Assembly (NCBI GenBank): GCA_002342415.1
Contig: DDPY01000013.1
Coordinates: 1 to 16,784, forward strand
Direction: 5' to 3'
DNA length: 16,784 nucleotides
Source: Prevotella sp. UBA2456
GTDB taxonomy: Bacteria; Bacteroidota; Bacteroidia; Bacteroidales; Bacteroidaceae
The notes below the pieces were generated by a model. That model saw only the letters and a program-made list of their open reading frames with translations. It did no database searches and was not told the origin of the DNA. The translations under genes and the position numbers were made by a program. Shown here one piece after another: positions 1-7,305 of this stretch (position 1 is the first letter of the stretch; every line of letters starts with the position of its first letter).

Positions 1-390
1 GAGATTCCTCGTGCTGCCCTCACCGCCGACCGCATTGCTACCGAGGCTCAGTACTTCTCGTTCGGTACCAACGACCTGACGCAGATGACCTTCGGTTACA
101 GCCGTGACGACATTGCTTCGTTCCTGCCTGTTTACCTTGACAAGAAGATTCTGAAGGTCGACCCGTTCCAGGTGCTCGACCAGAAGGGTGTTGGCAAGCT
201 CATCAAGTATGCCGTAGAGAAGGGTCGCGAGGTGCGTCCTGAACTCCGCTGCGGTATCTGCGGTGAGCATGGTGGCGAGCCCAGTTCTGTGAAGTTCTGT
301 GCCAAGATTGGCATGAACTACGCCAGCTGTTCTCCCTTCCGCGTGCCCATCGCCCGCCTCGCCGCCGCGCAGGCTGCTGTAGAAGAGTAA
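1..390 (+). CDS. ppdK: Pyruvate, phosphate dikinase, C-terminal part (5' end outside window)
   Basis: The frame is open from base 1 and ends at TAA 388-390, giving the last 129 residues of a protein usually near 900. It is the PEP/pyruvate-binding TIM barrel: it opens with IPRAALTAD, continues through FFSFGTNDLTQMTFGYSRDD-like sequence (here YFSFGTNDLTQMTFGYSRDD), and ends with CGICGEHGGEPSSV, which carries the family's catalytic cysteine. The enzyme interconverts pyruvate, ATP and phosphate with PEP, AMP and pyrophosphate in the cytosol. In anaerobic Bacteroidetes it links PEP to pyruvate in a reversible, pyrophosphate-saving way. It is followed at once by a strong hairpin, so it probably ends its transcript. 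Identity is certain; the N-terminal and phosphohistidine domains are not visible. Confidence 0.97.
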   Translation, partial: EIPRAALTADRIATEAQYFSFGTNDLTQMTFGYSRDDIASFLPVYLDKKILKVDPFQVLDQKGVGKLIKYAVEKGREVRPELRCGICGEHGGEPSSVKFCAKIGMNYASCSPFRVPIARLAAAQAAVEE

Positions 391-410
391 TCATCACACT
401 CATATAATGT

Positions 411-450
411 GTAAGGGACTTGCTCAAAAGTAGGCAAGTCCCTTACTTCT
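411..450 (+). terminator. Hairpin terminator after ppdK
   Basis: A perfect 13-bp inverted repeat (411-423 with 434-446, GTAAGGGACTTGC and its complement) encloses a 10-base loop. It starts 21 bases after the ppdK stop. The T tract after it is short (TTCT), so it is a strong stem with a weak U-run. Position and stem strength support termination of ppdK. Confidence 0.75.
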
Positions 451-833
451 GCACTCATCATACGGCTTCTGTTTTAAAGGGTGCCTATTTGTATCGTATT
501 ATGCTTAGTCTGCAAATGTCCCAAACCCGATGAGTCGACATTGGGCTTGTGACGAGTCATTTTTTTCGAAGGAACAACCTAATTGCTATTTTGCTGCTAT
601 CCAACAGCCGATGGCCATGATGAAAGAGGCAATGATGAAAACGAATGTAACAGGTTCGCCCATCAGTTCATGATGAAACGCCAAGTGACGGTCATCCCAC
701 CGTGAAACTTAAAAACGATAAGATAATGGATTTCAGAATGCAAGACCGTATGGAGTTGAAGGTCTTGGTAGACTTCTACGCAACCGAGAGTCTCTGTGTT
801 CCATAAAAAAAGAGTGAAAAATATGGCATTCCC
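447..833. other. Spacer without a recognised gene
   Basis: This stretch of about 390 bases is more AT-rich than the genes around it. It holds three small open frames: 530-673 (+, 47 codons, starting MSRHWACDES, stop TGA), 726-806 (+, 26 codons) and 474-560 (-, 28 codons). None matches a family I know and none has a promoter with both boxes. CCCAA at 520-524 and TTGGG at 541-545 form a weak inverted repeat. The 530-673 frame is the most protein-like, but a run of this length is not improbable by chance. It could equally be remnants of an old gene. Confidence 0.5.
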
Positions 834-864
834 CTTGTTTTACGAATGTTTTTTCGTATCTTTG
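834..864 (+). promoter_or_regulatory. Bacteroidetes-type promoter for azlCD
   Basis: CTTG at 834-837 (-33 box, consensus TTTG) is followed after 19 bases by TATCTTTG at 857-864, a perfect match to the -7 consensus TAnnTTTG. Transcription should begin near 870-872. That lies downstream of the ATG at 846 and upstream of the ATG at 903, so the promoter decides the azlC start. Confidence 0.85.
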
Positions 865-902
865 CGGCCGCTAATCGAATATCACATTTTTGTGCTGTCA
901 TC

Positions 903-1622
903 ATGGTAAAGAACAGTCAACATATCAAACACGGCTTACGCGATGGCTCTCCTATTGCGATAGGCTATTTTGCGGTGGCATTCTCGATAGGCATCATAGC
1001 AGCCAAGGCAGGACTGACGGCTCCGGAGGGGTTTCTGGCCAGTTTCTTCACCCGGGCCTCGGCTGGTGAGTACGGTACCTACACGCTGGTGGCTGTGCAG
1101 GCTGCGTATGTGGAGGTGATAGCCATGTGTCTGGTAGTCAATCTGCGCTATATGTTGATGAGTGCGGCACTCTCGCAGAAGATAGCACCAGGCACGTCAT
1201 GGGTGCACAGAATACTGATGGCTTGCTGTGTGACAGACGAGGTGTTTGGCATCTCTGTTACCCATCCTGGCTACACGCCGCCGGCCTATACTTACGCTGC
1301 TGCCCTGATATCTACACTCTTCTGGGCATCGGGTTGCATGGTGGGCATCCTTGCCGGCAGTCTGTTGCCACAACCGATGGTGACGGCTCTGAGCATGTCG
1401 CTCTACGGCATGTTTCTGGCCATCATCCTTCCTCCTGCCCATCACGACCGCAATGTTCTCTACGCGTTGATTGCCAGTTTCGTGTTGAGCGGGTTGTCTG
1501 CCGTGCTGCCTGGTATCAGCGAGTGGAGCAGTGGTATGCGGACGGTGGTGCTGACGACTGTTATATCAGCCATCGCAGCATGGCTTAAACCTATAAAGAC
1601 CGAGGACAATGGAACAGCATAG
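903..1622 (+). CDS. azlC: AzlC family branched-chain amino acid exporter, large subunit
   Basis: This is an inner-membrane protein of 239 residues, within the usual AzlC length. It begins MVKNSQHIKHGLRDG, then shows the family's N-terminal GYFAVAFSIG segment, a hydrophilic stretch with the conserved NLRYMLMSAAL motif, and several hydrophobic helices to the C-terminus. With AzlD, family members export leucine, isoleucine, valine and some analogues. An in-frame ATG at 846 would add 19 residues, but it lies ahead of the predicted transcription start, so 903 is chosen. The gene overlaps azlD by 14 bases, which implies translational coupling. Substrate is inferred from the family only. Confidence 0.92.
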   Translation: MVKNSQHIKHGLRDGSPIAIGYFAVAFSIGIIAAKAGLTAPEGFLASFFTRASAGEYGTYTLVAVQAAYVEVIAMCLVVNLRYMLMSAALSQKIAPGTSWVHRILMACCVTDEVFGISVTHPGYTPPAYTYAAALISTLFWASGCMVGILAGSLLPQPMVTALSMSLYGMFLAIILPPAHHDRNVLYALIASFVLSGLSAVLPGISEWSSGMRTVVLTTVISAIAAWLKPIKTEDNGTA

Positions 1623-1908
1623 CATGATTGTTTATATCCTGTTGGCCATCGTTGTCACTAATCTGATACGTGTCGCGCCGATGGTATTCATCAAGGGACA
1701 GATTCGAAACCGCTTCATTCGCAGTTTTCTGTATTATGTGCCTTATGTGACGTTGGCTGTGATGACATTCCCCGACATGGTATTGGTCACGCCAACATCC
1801 TTGCCAGGTGTGATGGCGCTCTTGGCTGGTTTGGTGGCAGCATGGTTCCGTCTGGGGCTTTTCCCTGTGGCGTTTATCTGTTGTGTGGTCACCTATCTGC
1901 TGATTTAG
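1609..1908 (+). CDS. azlD: AzlD family branched-chain amino acid exporter, small subunit
   Basis: A 99-residue, strongly hydrophobic protein with about four membrane helices, typical in size for AzlD. The segment YILLAIVVTNLIRVAPMVF near the N-terminus carries the conserved arginine-proline turn, and FIRSFLYYVPYVTLAVM follows, as in the family. It is the obligate partner of AzlC in exporting branched-chain amino acids. The start at 1609 overlaps the azlC end by 14 bases; the ATG at 1624, just past the azlC stop, is an alternative that would remove five residues. The transcript probably ends at the hairpin at 1977-2011. Confidence 0.9.
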   Translation: MEQHSMIVYILLAIVVTNLIRVAPMVFIKGQIRNRFIRSFLYYVPYVTLAVMTFPDMVLVTPTSLPGVMALLAGLVAAWFRLGLFPVAFICCVVTYLLI

Positions 1909-1976
1909 ACATACTCGGAATTCTGACCATAGATATGCGCTCTTCTTCGTGATGGCCCCCTTGTCAGTTTCTTTTA

Positions 1977-2011
1977 ACAGCCGTGACTCCACAGGGGGAA
2001 GTCACGGCTGT
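1977..2011. terminator. Hairpin between convergent azlD and rbr
   Basis: A perfect 12-bp inverted repeat, ACAGCCGTGACT (1977-1988) with its complement (2000-2011), encloses an 11-base loop. It lies between two genes that point at each other, so it could serve both strands. Neither side has a long T run, so the termination role rests on position and stem. Confidence 0.65.
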
Positions 2012-2037
2012 CATTGTCTTGGGATGCTGAGGCTGCA

Positions 2038-2580
2038 TCAATAGTTCTCGGCTTTCACCTGGAAGTAGGCCTGCGGATGGTCGCAGACGGGACATACCTC
2101 GGGAGCCTTCTGGCCAATCACGATGTGACCGCAGTTGGCGCACTGCCAGATGACATCGCCGTCCTTCGAGAAGACGCGCTCCTTGCGGACATTGTCGAGC
2201 AGCTTGCGATAGCGCTCCTCGTGAGCCTTCTCAATCTTTGCCACGCCCTCGAACTTCTCGGCAATCTCGGGGAATCCCTCTTCGCGGGCCTCGCGAGCCA
2301 TGCGGGCATACATGTCGGTCCACTCGAAGTTCTCGCCTCCGGCGGCAGCTTCGAGGTTGGAAGCGGTGTCCTTGATGGCGCCGCCCTCCAGGAGCTTGAA
2401 CCACATCTTGGCGTGCTCCTTCTCGTTGGCTGCGGTCTCCTCGAAGATGGCGGCTATCTGTACGAATCCGTCCTTCTTGGCCTTCGATGCCCAGTAGCTG
2501 TACTTGTTGCGTGCCATCGACTCGCCTGCAAATGCTTCCTGCAGGTTCTTTTCTGTTTTGGTTCCTTTTAATTCTTTCAT
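2038..2580 (-). CDS. rbr: Rubrerythrin (diiron peroxidase with rubredoxin domain)
   Basis: A cytoplasmic peroxide-reducing protein of 180 residues. The ferritin-like N-terminal domain carries the diiron ligands E20 (in AFAGES), E53 and H56 (in NEKEH), E86, and E117 with H120 (in IEKAH). The position matching E97 of the Desulfovibrio protein is D89 here (FEWTDMY). A C-terminal rubredoxin domain binds one iron through C147, C150, C163 and C166 (CANC and CPVC). Rubrerythrins protect anaerobes by reducing hydrogen peroxide with electrons from NADH or reduced rubredoxin. It lies 107 bp downstream of ansA on the same strand; that gap contains three ACTAGT palindromes. Own promoter or readthrough cannot be settled, as no TAnnTTTG box is visible. 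Confidence 0.96.
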   Translation of the reverse strand: MKELKGTKTEKNLQEAFAGESMARNKYSYWASKAKKDGFVQIAAIFEETAANEKEHAKMWFKLLEGGAIKDTASNLEAAAGGENFEWTDMYARMAREAREEGFPEIAEKFEGVAKIEKAHEERYRKLLDNVRKERVFSKDGDVIWQCANCGHIVIGQKAPEVCPVCDHPQAYFQVKAENY

Positions 2581-2628
2581 AAAGCTTTTGTTGTTTAGGG
2601 GTTTGTATAATGTTTTATTTTAGTTTTG

Positions 2629-2653
2629 ACTAGTTAGACTAGTTTTTACTAGT
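2629..2653. repeat. Three ACTAGT palindromes upstream of rbr
   Basis: The palindrome ACTAGT occurs at 2629-2634, 2638-2643 and 2648-2653, that is with repeat starts 9 and 10 bases apart, roughly one helical turn. It lies 49-73 bases before the rbr start, in AT-rich DNA. The arrangement would suit a regulator binding one face of the helix, but I know no regulator with this site. Confidence 0.5.
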
Positions 2654-2687
2654 TTCACACTCGTTTTGCCTGATGGGGCGAGGGGCG

Positions 2688-3716
2688 TCAGACCGTTATC
2701 TCTCCGCGGATGCTTTGGTTCATCTTTTGGCGGATCATGTCGGGGTCGTCAAAATGGGATTGCAGAAACATCAGTTTGGTGACGGCACTCTCGACCGTTG
2801 AGTCGTGGCCGCTGACCACTCCCGCTTCCTGCAGATGGTAGCCCGTGTCGTAGCGATTCATCTCCACGCAGCCCTGCATGCACTGGCTGATGTTGACAAT
2901 GACCTTGCCGTTGCGGGTGCCTTCCTTCAGGGCCGACAGCAGCCAGGGACTCTGCGGGGCATTGCCCGATCCGAAGGTGCGCATGACGATGGCCTTGAGG
3001 TTGGGGGTGTGGATGATGTGGCGGATGAGGTCTTCGCGTATGCCCGGGAAGAGCGAGAAGATGATGACGTTGTTGTCGAGCCTGAAGTGTGGCTTCAAGG
3101 GACGCTGCCAGTCGGGCTGCAGGATGCGCTCGCGATGGTAGGTGATGTTGACACCGGCATCCACCAGATGGGGATAGTTGAAGGACTCGAAGGCATTGAA
3201 CTCGTCGGCGCTCTGCTTGGTGGTGCGGTTGCCTCGCAGCAGGTGGCCGTTGAAGTAGATGCCCACCTCGGGCACCCGGGCGCAGCCGTCATCGTCCTTG
3301 GCGGCGGCTATCTCTATCGAGGTAATCAGGTTCTCCTTGCCGTCGGTGCGCAGCTGTCCGATGGGCAGTTGCGAGCCGGTGAAGATGATGGGCTTGGTGA
3401 GGTTCTCCATCATATAGGAAAGGGCCGAGGCGGTATAGGCCATCGTGTCGGTGCCGTGCAGCACCACGAAACCGTCGTAGTCGTCGTAGTGGTCGGCAAT
3501 GACGTGCGAGAGGTCTGTCCACAGTCGTGGCGACATGTCGCTGGAGTCGATGGGCGGAGCAAATTGATAGGTATCAATGAGCATGTCGAACTGGGTGAGC
3601 TCGGGCACGTTGAGCAGCAGGTGCTCGAAGTCGAAGGGTTCGAGGGCACCGGTTTGCGGGTTGCGGTTCATGCCGATGGTACCGCCGGTATAGATAAGTA
3701 ATACCTTGCTTTGCAT
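2688..3716 (-). CDS. ansA: Type I (cytoplasmic) L-asparaginase
   Basis: A 342-residue enzyme that hydrolyses L-asparagine to aspartate and ammonia; E. coli AnsA is about the same length. The nucleophile motif YTGGTIG places the first catalytic threonine at T13. HGTDT gives T89 and D90, and LRGNRTTK gives K167, completing the catalytic set. There is no signal peptide, which fits the cytoplasmic type. An ATG at 3749 is in frame but lies inside the preceding peptidase gene. The ATG at 3716 has AAGGAAA a few bases before it and sits 13 bp after the upstream stop, so it is preferred. The aspartate produced could feed aspartokinase encoded in the same run, which is an inference. Confidence 0.95.
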   Translation of the reverse strand: MQSKVLLIYTGGTIGMNRNPQTGALEPFDFEHLLLNVPELTQFDMLIDTYQFAPPIDSSDMSPRLWTDLSHVIADHYDDYDGFVVLHGTDTMAYTASALSYMMENLTKPIIFTGSQLPIGQLRTDGKENLITSIEIAAAKDDDGCARVPEVGIYFNGHLLRGNRTTKQSADEFNAFESFNYPHLVDAGVNITYHRERILQPDWQRPLKPHFRLDNNVIIFSLFPGIREDLIRHIIHTPNLKAIVMRTFGSGNAPQSPWLLSALKEGTRNGKVIVNISQCMQGCVEMNRYDTGYHLQEAGVVSGHDSTVESAVTKLMFLQSHFDDPDMIRQKMNQSIRGEITV

Positions 3717-3729
3717 CGTTTCCTTTTTC

Positions 3730-4953
3730 TTATTTCGTGTAGAAGTCAATCAGTCGTCTGAGGGCTTGCTGGCAGACAGGACAGAACTCCGGGTATTCAT
3801 TGGTGCGCATGCGGCAGTTCTCCTGTGCGCGCCATACACCCTTCGTCAGGTATCCGCCGCCTTCAATCAGCCCGGCTTTACCCTCGTCGATGAGCGGCTG
3901 CCATTTGGGCTGTGCGGGATGTGTCGTCAGGTTGGGCTCCCAGGGCTCGGTGTCGGCGAAGTACATCGGGTCGTCGTTGCCATAGGGATACTCGTCGCCC
4001 AGTCCTCCGAAGGAGTGTCCGAACTCATGCACCACCACGGGGCGGAAATGCTTGCCTCGGGTATAGCTGAGGTTGTAGCTGTTGTAGATGCCTCCGCCGC
4101 CATAGTGGCTGGTGTTTGCCAGTATGATGATATGCTCGTAGGGTATGCCGCTGAGCACGTCGTGGAGTCGCTTGAGCCGCAGGGTGGTGAGATAGCGTTC
4201 GGTGTAGAAGGTGTCGAAGTGCGACCGCAGGGCCGTGTTTCGCCAGCTGTTTTTTCCCGGCTGGCTGACATCCGTATCCTTCGAGGGTGACAAGACGGCA
4301 ACGATGTTGAAGCGGTCTTTCGTCGAGGTGAAGGGCTCATGCTGGAACATCGACTCCACCGCCTCCCTGCAGTCGTCGATAAACTGTGTCATCTGGTCGG
4401 CAGTGTAGCCTTCAGCCACGTAGGCGATGTGTATGCAGCGGTTGGTGTCGGCAGCCTGCAGGAGTGTCGTGTAGGGTGTATGCTCCGCCGTCTTGCGGAT
4501 GAGGATGTCGCCCGGTGTGACGCGGTGGCGCCGGCTGGCGGTCAGCCGGTCGTGATAGTCGCGCAGTTCCACCTGCACGTCGACCGCGTGGCGAGGGTAG
4601 GGCATCAGGAATACATTTTCGAACGAGCGGGCAGTGTGCTTGGCTTCGTCGGTTGCCAGCCATTCTTGGAAGAGGGTGGAGAAGGAGTGCCTGTAGAGTG
4701 TGTCGCCCGTCTCGGTGTCGGTGACCGTCAGCTGTCCGTTCCCTTTTAGCGGCAGTTGGCTGAGCCGTTCCCTTCTGCCGTACCATCGTGGCGTCATGGA
4801 CAGTTCGTCGACAAAGATATGCTGTGCCGATGTGTCTCCGGCAAAGATATAGTCGAGCCGCAGCGTGGAGTCGCAGAAGTGGTCGGCAAACTTCTGGGCG
4901 TGCAGGGGCGTAAGAACCAGTATGGTCAGTAAAGATAGGATGTGACGTTTCAT
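3730..4953 (-). CDS. Secreted M64 family metallopeptidase (IgA-peptidase-like)
   Basis: A 407-residue protein starting with a type I signal peptide: MKRH, a hydrophobic core and a likely cut after PLHA. The first 120 or so residues resemble the N-terminal beta domain of Bacteroidales M64 proteins. The catalytic domain carries HEFGHSFGGLGDEY, giving zinc ligands H309 and H313, catalytic E310 and the third ligand D320. CRMR and FCPVC near the C-terminus are also typical of the family. The named member is a Clostridium ramosum IgA protease; substrates of the Bacteroidetes proteins are mostly unknown, so no IgA activity is claimed. The ATG at 4953 overlaps the upstream folK-like stop as ATGA and is preferred over the longer frame from 5187, which lacks a signal peptide. 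Confidence 0.9.
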   Translation of the reverse strand: MKRHILSLLTILVLTPLHAQKFADHFCDSTLRLDYIFAGDTSAQHIFVDELSMTPRWYGRRERLSQLPLKGNGQLTVTDTETGDTLYRHSFSTLFQEWLATDEAKHTARSFENVFLMPYPRHAVDVQVELRDYHDRLTASRRHRVTPGDILIRKTAEHTPYTTLLQAADTNRCIHIAYVAEGYTADQMTQFIDDCREAVESMFQHEPFTSTKDRFNIVAVLSPSKDTDVSQPGKNSWRNTALRSHFDTFYTERYLTTLRLKRLHDVLSGIPYEHIIILANTSHYGGGGIYNSYNLSYTRGKHFRPVVVHEFGHSFGGLGDEYPYGNDDPMYFADTEPWEPNLTTHPAQPKWQPLIDEGKAGLIEGGGYLTKGVWRAQENCRMRTNEYPEFCPVCQQALRRLIDFYTK

Positions 4954-5303
4954 AATATTTCGTTGATTAACTGTTGGATATAAGGTCGTGGCCAGTCTTT
5001 CTCGTGATAGCGCTGACCGTCGTAGAGCATAAGGTCGAGATCGAGGGTGACAGCCTCTCGCGTACGTTTGGTCTCCGCTTCGATGTCTTTCAGCATCTGC
5101 TCCAGACGGTCGACGGGCAGGCTGGTGCTGCCCGCGGCCAGACGGTTCATGTAGTAGATGCCCGTGTGGTGGATGTCCTGCGTCCACAGCGTTCTGGAAA
5201 AGCGGACATCACCCGCGAGCAGGGACGACAAGCGTTGTGCAGCCCATTGCATGTGAGCGGCGGGCAGCGTGTTGGAACCGAGGGCAATGATGACTTGAGC
5301 CAT
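4950..5303 (-). CDS. folK: Short HPPK/FolK-like protein
   Basis: A 117-residue protein that resembles 6-hydroxymethyl-7,8-dihydropterin pyrophosphokinase, the folate-pathway enzyme that transfers pyrophosphate from ATP to the pterin. Matches are IALGSN at 6-11, the YMN segment at 51-53, and the metal-binding aspartates D88 and D90 in TLDLDLM. Usual HPPKs are about 160 residues. Here the tail after the aspartates is only 27 residues and lacks the PH...R.F segment. The arginine just before TLDLD in E. coli (R92) is a valine (V85). It may be a lineage-specific compact FolK or a paralogue with altered function. It ends in a 4-base overlap with the M64 gene and starts 15 bp after fbp. Confidence 0.75.
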   Translation of the reverse strand: MAQVIIALGSNTLPAAHMQWAAQRLSSLLAGDVRFSRTLWTQDIHHTGIYYMNRLAAGSTSLPVDRLEQMLKDIEAETKRTREAVTLDLDLMLYDGQRYHEKDWPRPYIQQLINEIL

Positions 5304-5318
5304 AGTGCTGTGATGCTT

Positions 5319-7295
5319 TTATATCTTGTTTTTCTCTTTCAGTATGCCGTGACGGTAGGCATAGAGCAGTTCGCGCAGGTCGGCAATCTGTGAGCGCAGG
5401 TCGGCACCTTTATCGGTATCGGCTACCAGCATGCGGTGGGCAGAGAGCTCTACCAGCTGGGTGGTCGACTTGATGTCGATGCCTCGCTGGATGGCGTCCT
5501 GGGCGCTCGTGAACGGCTCGTGCTGTACGAGCTGGAAGCCACGCGAGTGGTAGACGAGAGTATAGCCGGCAATGCCCGTCTCCTTGTGGTAGGCCTCCGA
5601 GAATCCGCCGTCGATGACCATCAGCTTTCCGTTGGCCTTGATGGGATTCTCGCCGGCTCTGGCATGCACGGGCACGTGGCCGTTGATGATGTGGCGGTTC
5701 TTCCCTTTGACTCCGAAGGCATCGAGGATGCGGTCGCACACCTCTTCGTTGTCGCGCAACTGGAAGTAGTAGCCTTTCTCCTCCTTGTAGGTGTCCTTGT
5801 CCGTGAGGAAGTAGCGCTCGAAGGTGGCCATCTTGGACTTGTCGAACAGGGGAGAGTCCTTGCCGCACCAGAGATAGAGGAAATAGTCGCGGGCATAGAG
5901 CCGCAACTCCTTGTCGGTGTCGCTCTCGAAGGCGGCGCGCACCAGCATTCCGATGTTGTGCATCAGCTCGTGACCGCTATACTGCTCACCATGAATCAGC
6001 TGTACGGCTTTCAGACTGCCGTCTTCGTTGAGCGGGCACGAGGCATGGAAGAGCAGGTTCTGGTTGCAGATGGTGTACATGCAGCCGTGCGACAGCAGCA
6101 TCTTGACATGCTTCTGCAGTTTCTCGCAGACGCGGAACGAGTGGTGCAGCTTCTCCATGAGCGTGTTCTCCTCGTCAGTCAGTTCGTTGGGATGTTGCGG
6201 GTCGATAGTAGGGAAGTGGCAGGAGGTCATGGGATATTCCTTGCCGACGATGGTGCATACCCCGCGGTCGTAGTCGATATGCTCCAGCAGGCAGCGGTCT
6301 TCCATCTGCCATTCGGGCCGGCGGTGGAACACCTGAGCTTCCTTCTTGAACTGGATGACCGAGATGGCCTTGTGCATCTGGGCGGTGAGCCGCATGGTCT
6401 TCTCGTCCAGTGTGTTGCCAGTCAGCAGTCGTGGCATGAACTCCTCGCAGGGGTCGTCGCCGTAGGTATCCATCGCAAAGGTGGCCAGCGGCACGAGGTT
6501 GATGCCGTAGCCCTCTTCGAGCGTGGCGAGGTTGGCATAGCGCAGCGACAGTCGCAGCACATTGCAGATGCAGGCGTTGTTGCCGGCAGCGGCTCCCATC
6601 CACAGCATGTCGTGGTTGCCCCACTGGATATCCCACGAGTGATACTGCCGCAGCGTGTCCAGAATGATATGCGCTCCGCTGCCGCGGTCGTAGATGTCGC
6701 CCAGGATGTGCAGCTGGTCGATGGCCAGCCGCTGGATGACGTTGCAGATGGCAATGATGAAGTCGTCGGCGCGCCCGGTGGAGATGATGCTGTCGACAAT
6801 CACGGACACATAGCCCGCCTTGTCGATGTCGTCCGTGCGCTCGTGGAGCAGCTCCTCGATGATATAGGCAAACTCCTCGGGCAGCGACTTGCGCACCTTG
6901 GAGCGGGTATATTTCGATGACACGTCGCGGCATACGGCAACCAGCCTGTGAATGGTGATGTGATACCAGTCGTCGATGTCTTCTTCTGCAGCCTTGATGA
7001 GTTCGAGCTTCTCCTCGGGGTAGTAGATGAGGGTGCACAGCTCCCGCCGTTCCGCCTCGCGGATGTCGCCTTTGAACAGCTCGGACACCTTGCGGCGGAT
7101 GTTTCCCGAGGCATTCTTCAGCACATGCTGGAACGCCTGGCTCTCGCCGTGCAGGTCGGCCAGGAAGTGCTCCGTGCCCTTGGGCAGGTTCAGGATGGCT
7201 TCGAGATTGATAATCTCGGTGGCCGCTGATGCGATCGTCGGAAACGAGGTCGACAGCAGCTGCAGGTAATGCATATCGCGGTTCATCTTCTTCAT
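5319..7295 (-). CDS. fbp: Class III fructose-1,6-bisphosphatase
   Basis: A 658-residue cytoplasmic enzyme, close to the 671 of Bacillus subtilis Fbp, that hydrolyses fructose 1,6-bisphosphate to fructose 6-phosphate in gluconeogenesis. It has the calcineurin-like metallophosphatase motifs that define class III: DLHGE at 47-51, GDIYDRG at 199-205, GNHDM at 226-230 and NGHVPV at 538-543, with IDGGFSEAY at 561-569. The first ATG (7295) is used; M4 and M8 are possible alternatives. It lies 10 bp after the GT4-like gene and 15 bp before folK. Class I and II enzymes are unrelated in sequence, so the assignment is firm. Confidence 0.96.
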   Translation of the reverse strand: MKKMNRDMHYLQLLSTSFPTIASAATEIINLEAILNLPKGTEHFLADLHGESQAFQHVLKNASGNIRRKVSELFKGDIREAERRELCTLIYYPEEKLELIKAAEEDIDDWYHITIHRLVAVCRDVSSKYTRSKVRKSLPEEFAYIIEELLHERTDDIDKAGYVSVIVDSIISTGRADDFIIAICNVIQRLAIDQLHILGDIYDRGSGAHIILDTLRQYHSWDIQWGNHDMLWMGAAAGNNACICNVLRLSLRYANLATLEEGYGINLVPLATFAMDTYGDDPCEEFMPRLLTGNTLDEKTMRLTAQMHKAISVIQFKKEAQVFHRRPEWQMEDRCLLEHIDYDRGVCTIVGKEYPMTSCHFPTIDPQHPNELTDEENTLMEKLHHSFRVCEKLQKHVKMLLSHGCMYTICNQNLLFHASCPLNEDGSLKAVQLIHGEQYSGHELMHNIGMLVRAAFESDTDKELRLYARDYFLYLWCGKDSPLFDKSKMATFERYFLTDKDTYKEEKGYYFQLRDNEEVCDRILDAFGVKGKNRHIINGHVPVHARAGENPIKANGKLMVIDGGFSEAYHKETGIAGYTLVYHSRGFQLVQHEPFTSAQDAIQRGIDIKSTTQLVELSAHRMLVADTDKGADLRSQIADLRELLYAYRHGILKEKNKI

Positions 7296-7305
7296 AACGT
7301 AGTAT

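Noticed and set aside
520..545. Transposon end or attachment site around CCCAA...TTGGG
   Set aside because: Only a 5-bp inverted repeat, with no transposase, target duplication or partner copy in the window.
474..560. 28-codon minus-strand frame MTRHKPNVDS
   Set aside because: Too short to support and it overlaps the more open plus-strand frame; no family recognised.
726..806. 26-codon frame MDFRMQDRME ahead of the azlC promoter
   Set aside because: It is short, has no promoter or recognisable family, and could easily occur by chance.
5436..6920. 494-codon open frame antisense to fbp
   Set aside because: It lies wholly within a certain gene. Its sequence is rich in V, L, G and A with no motif, as expected from complementing GC-rich codons.
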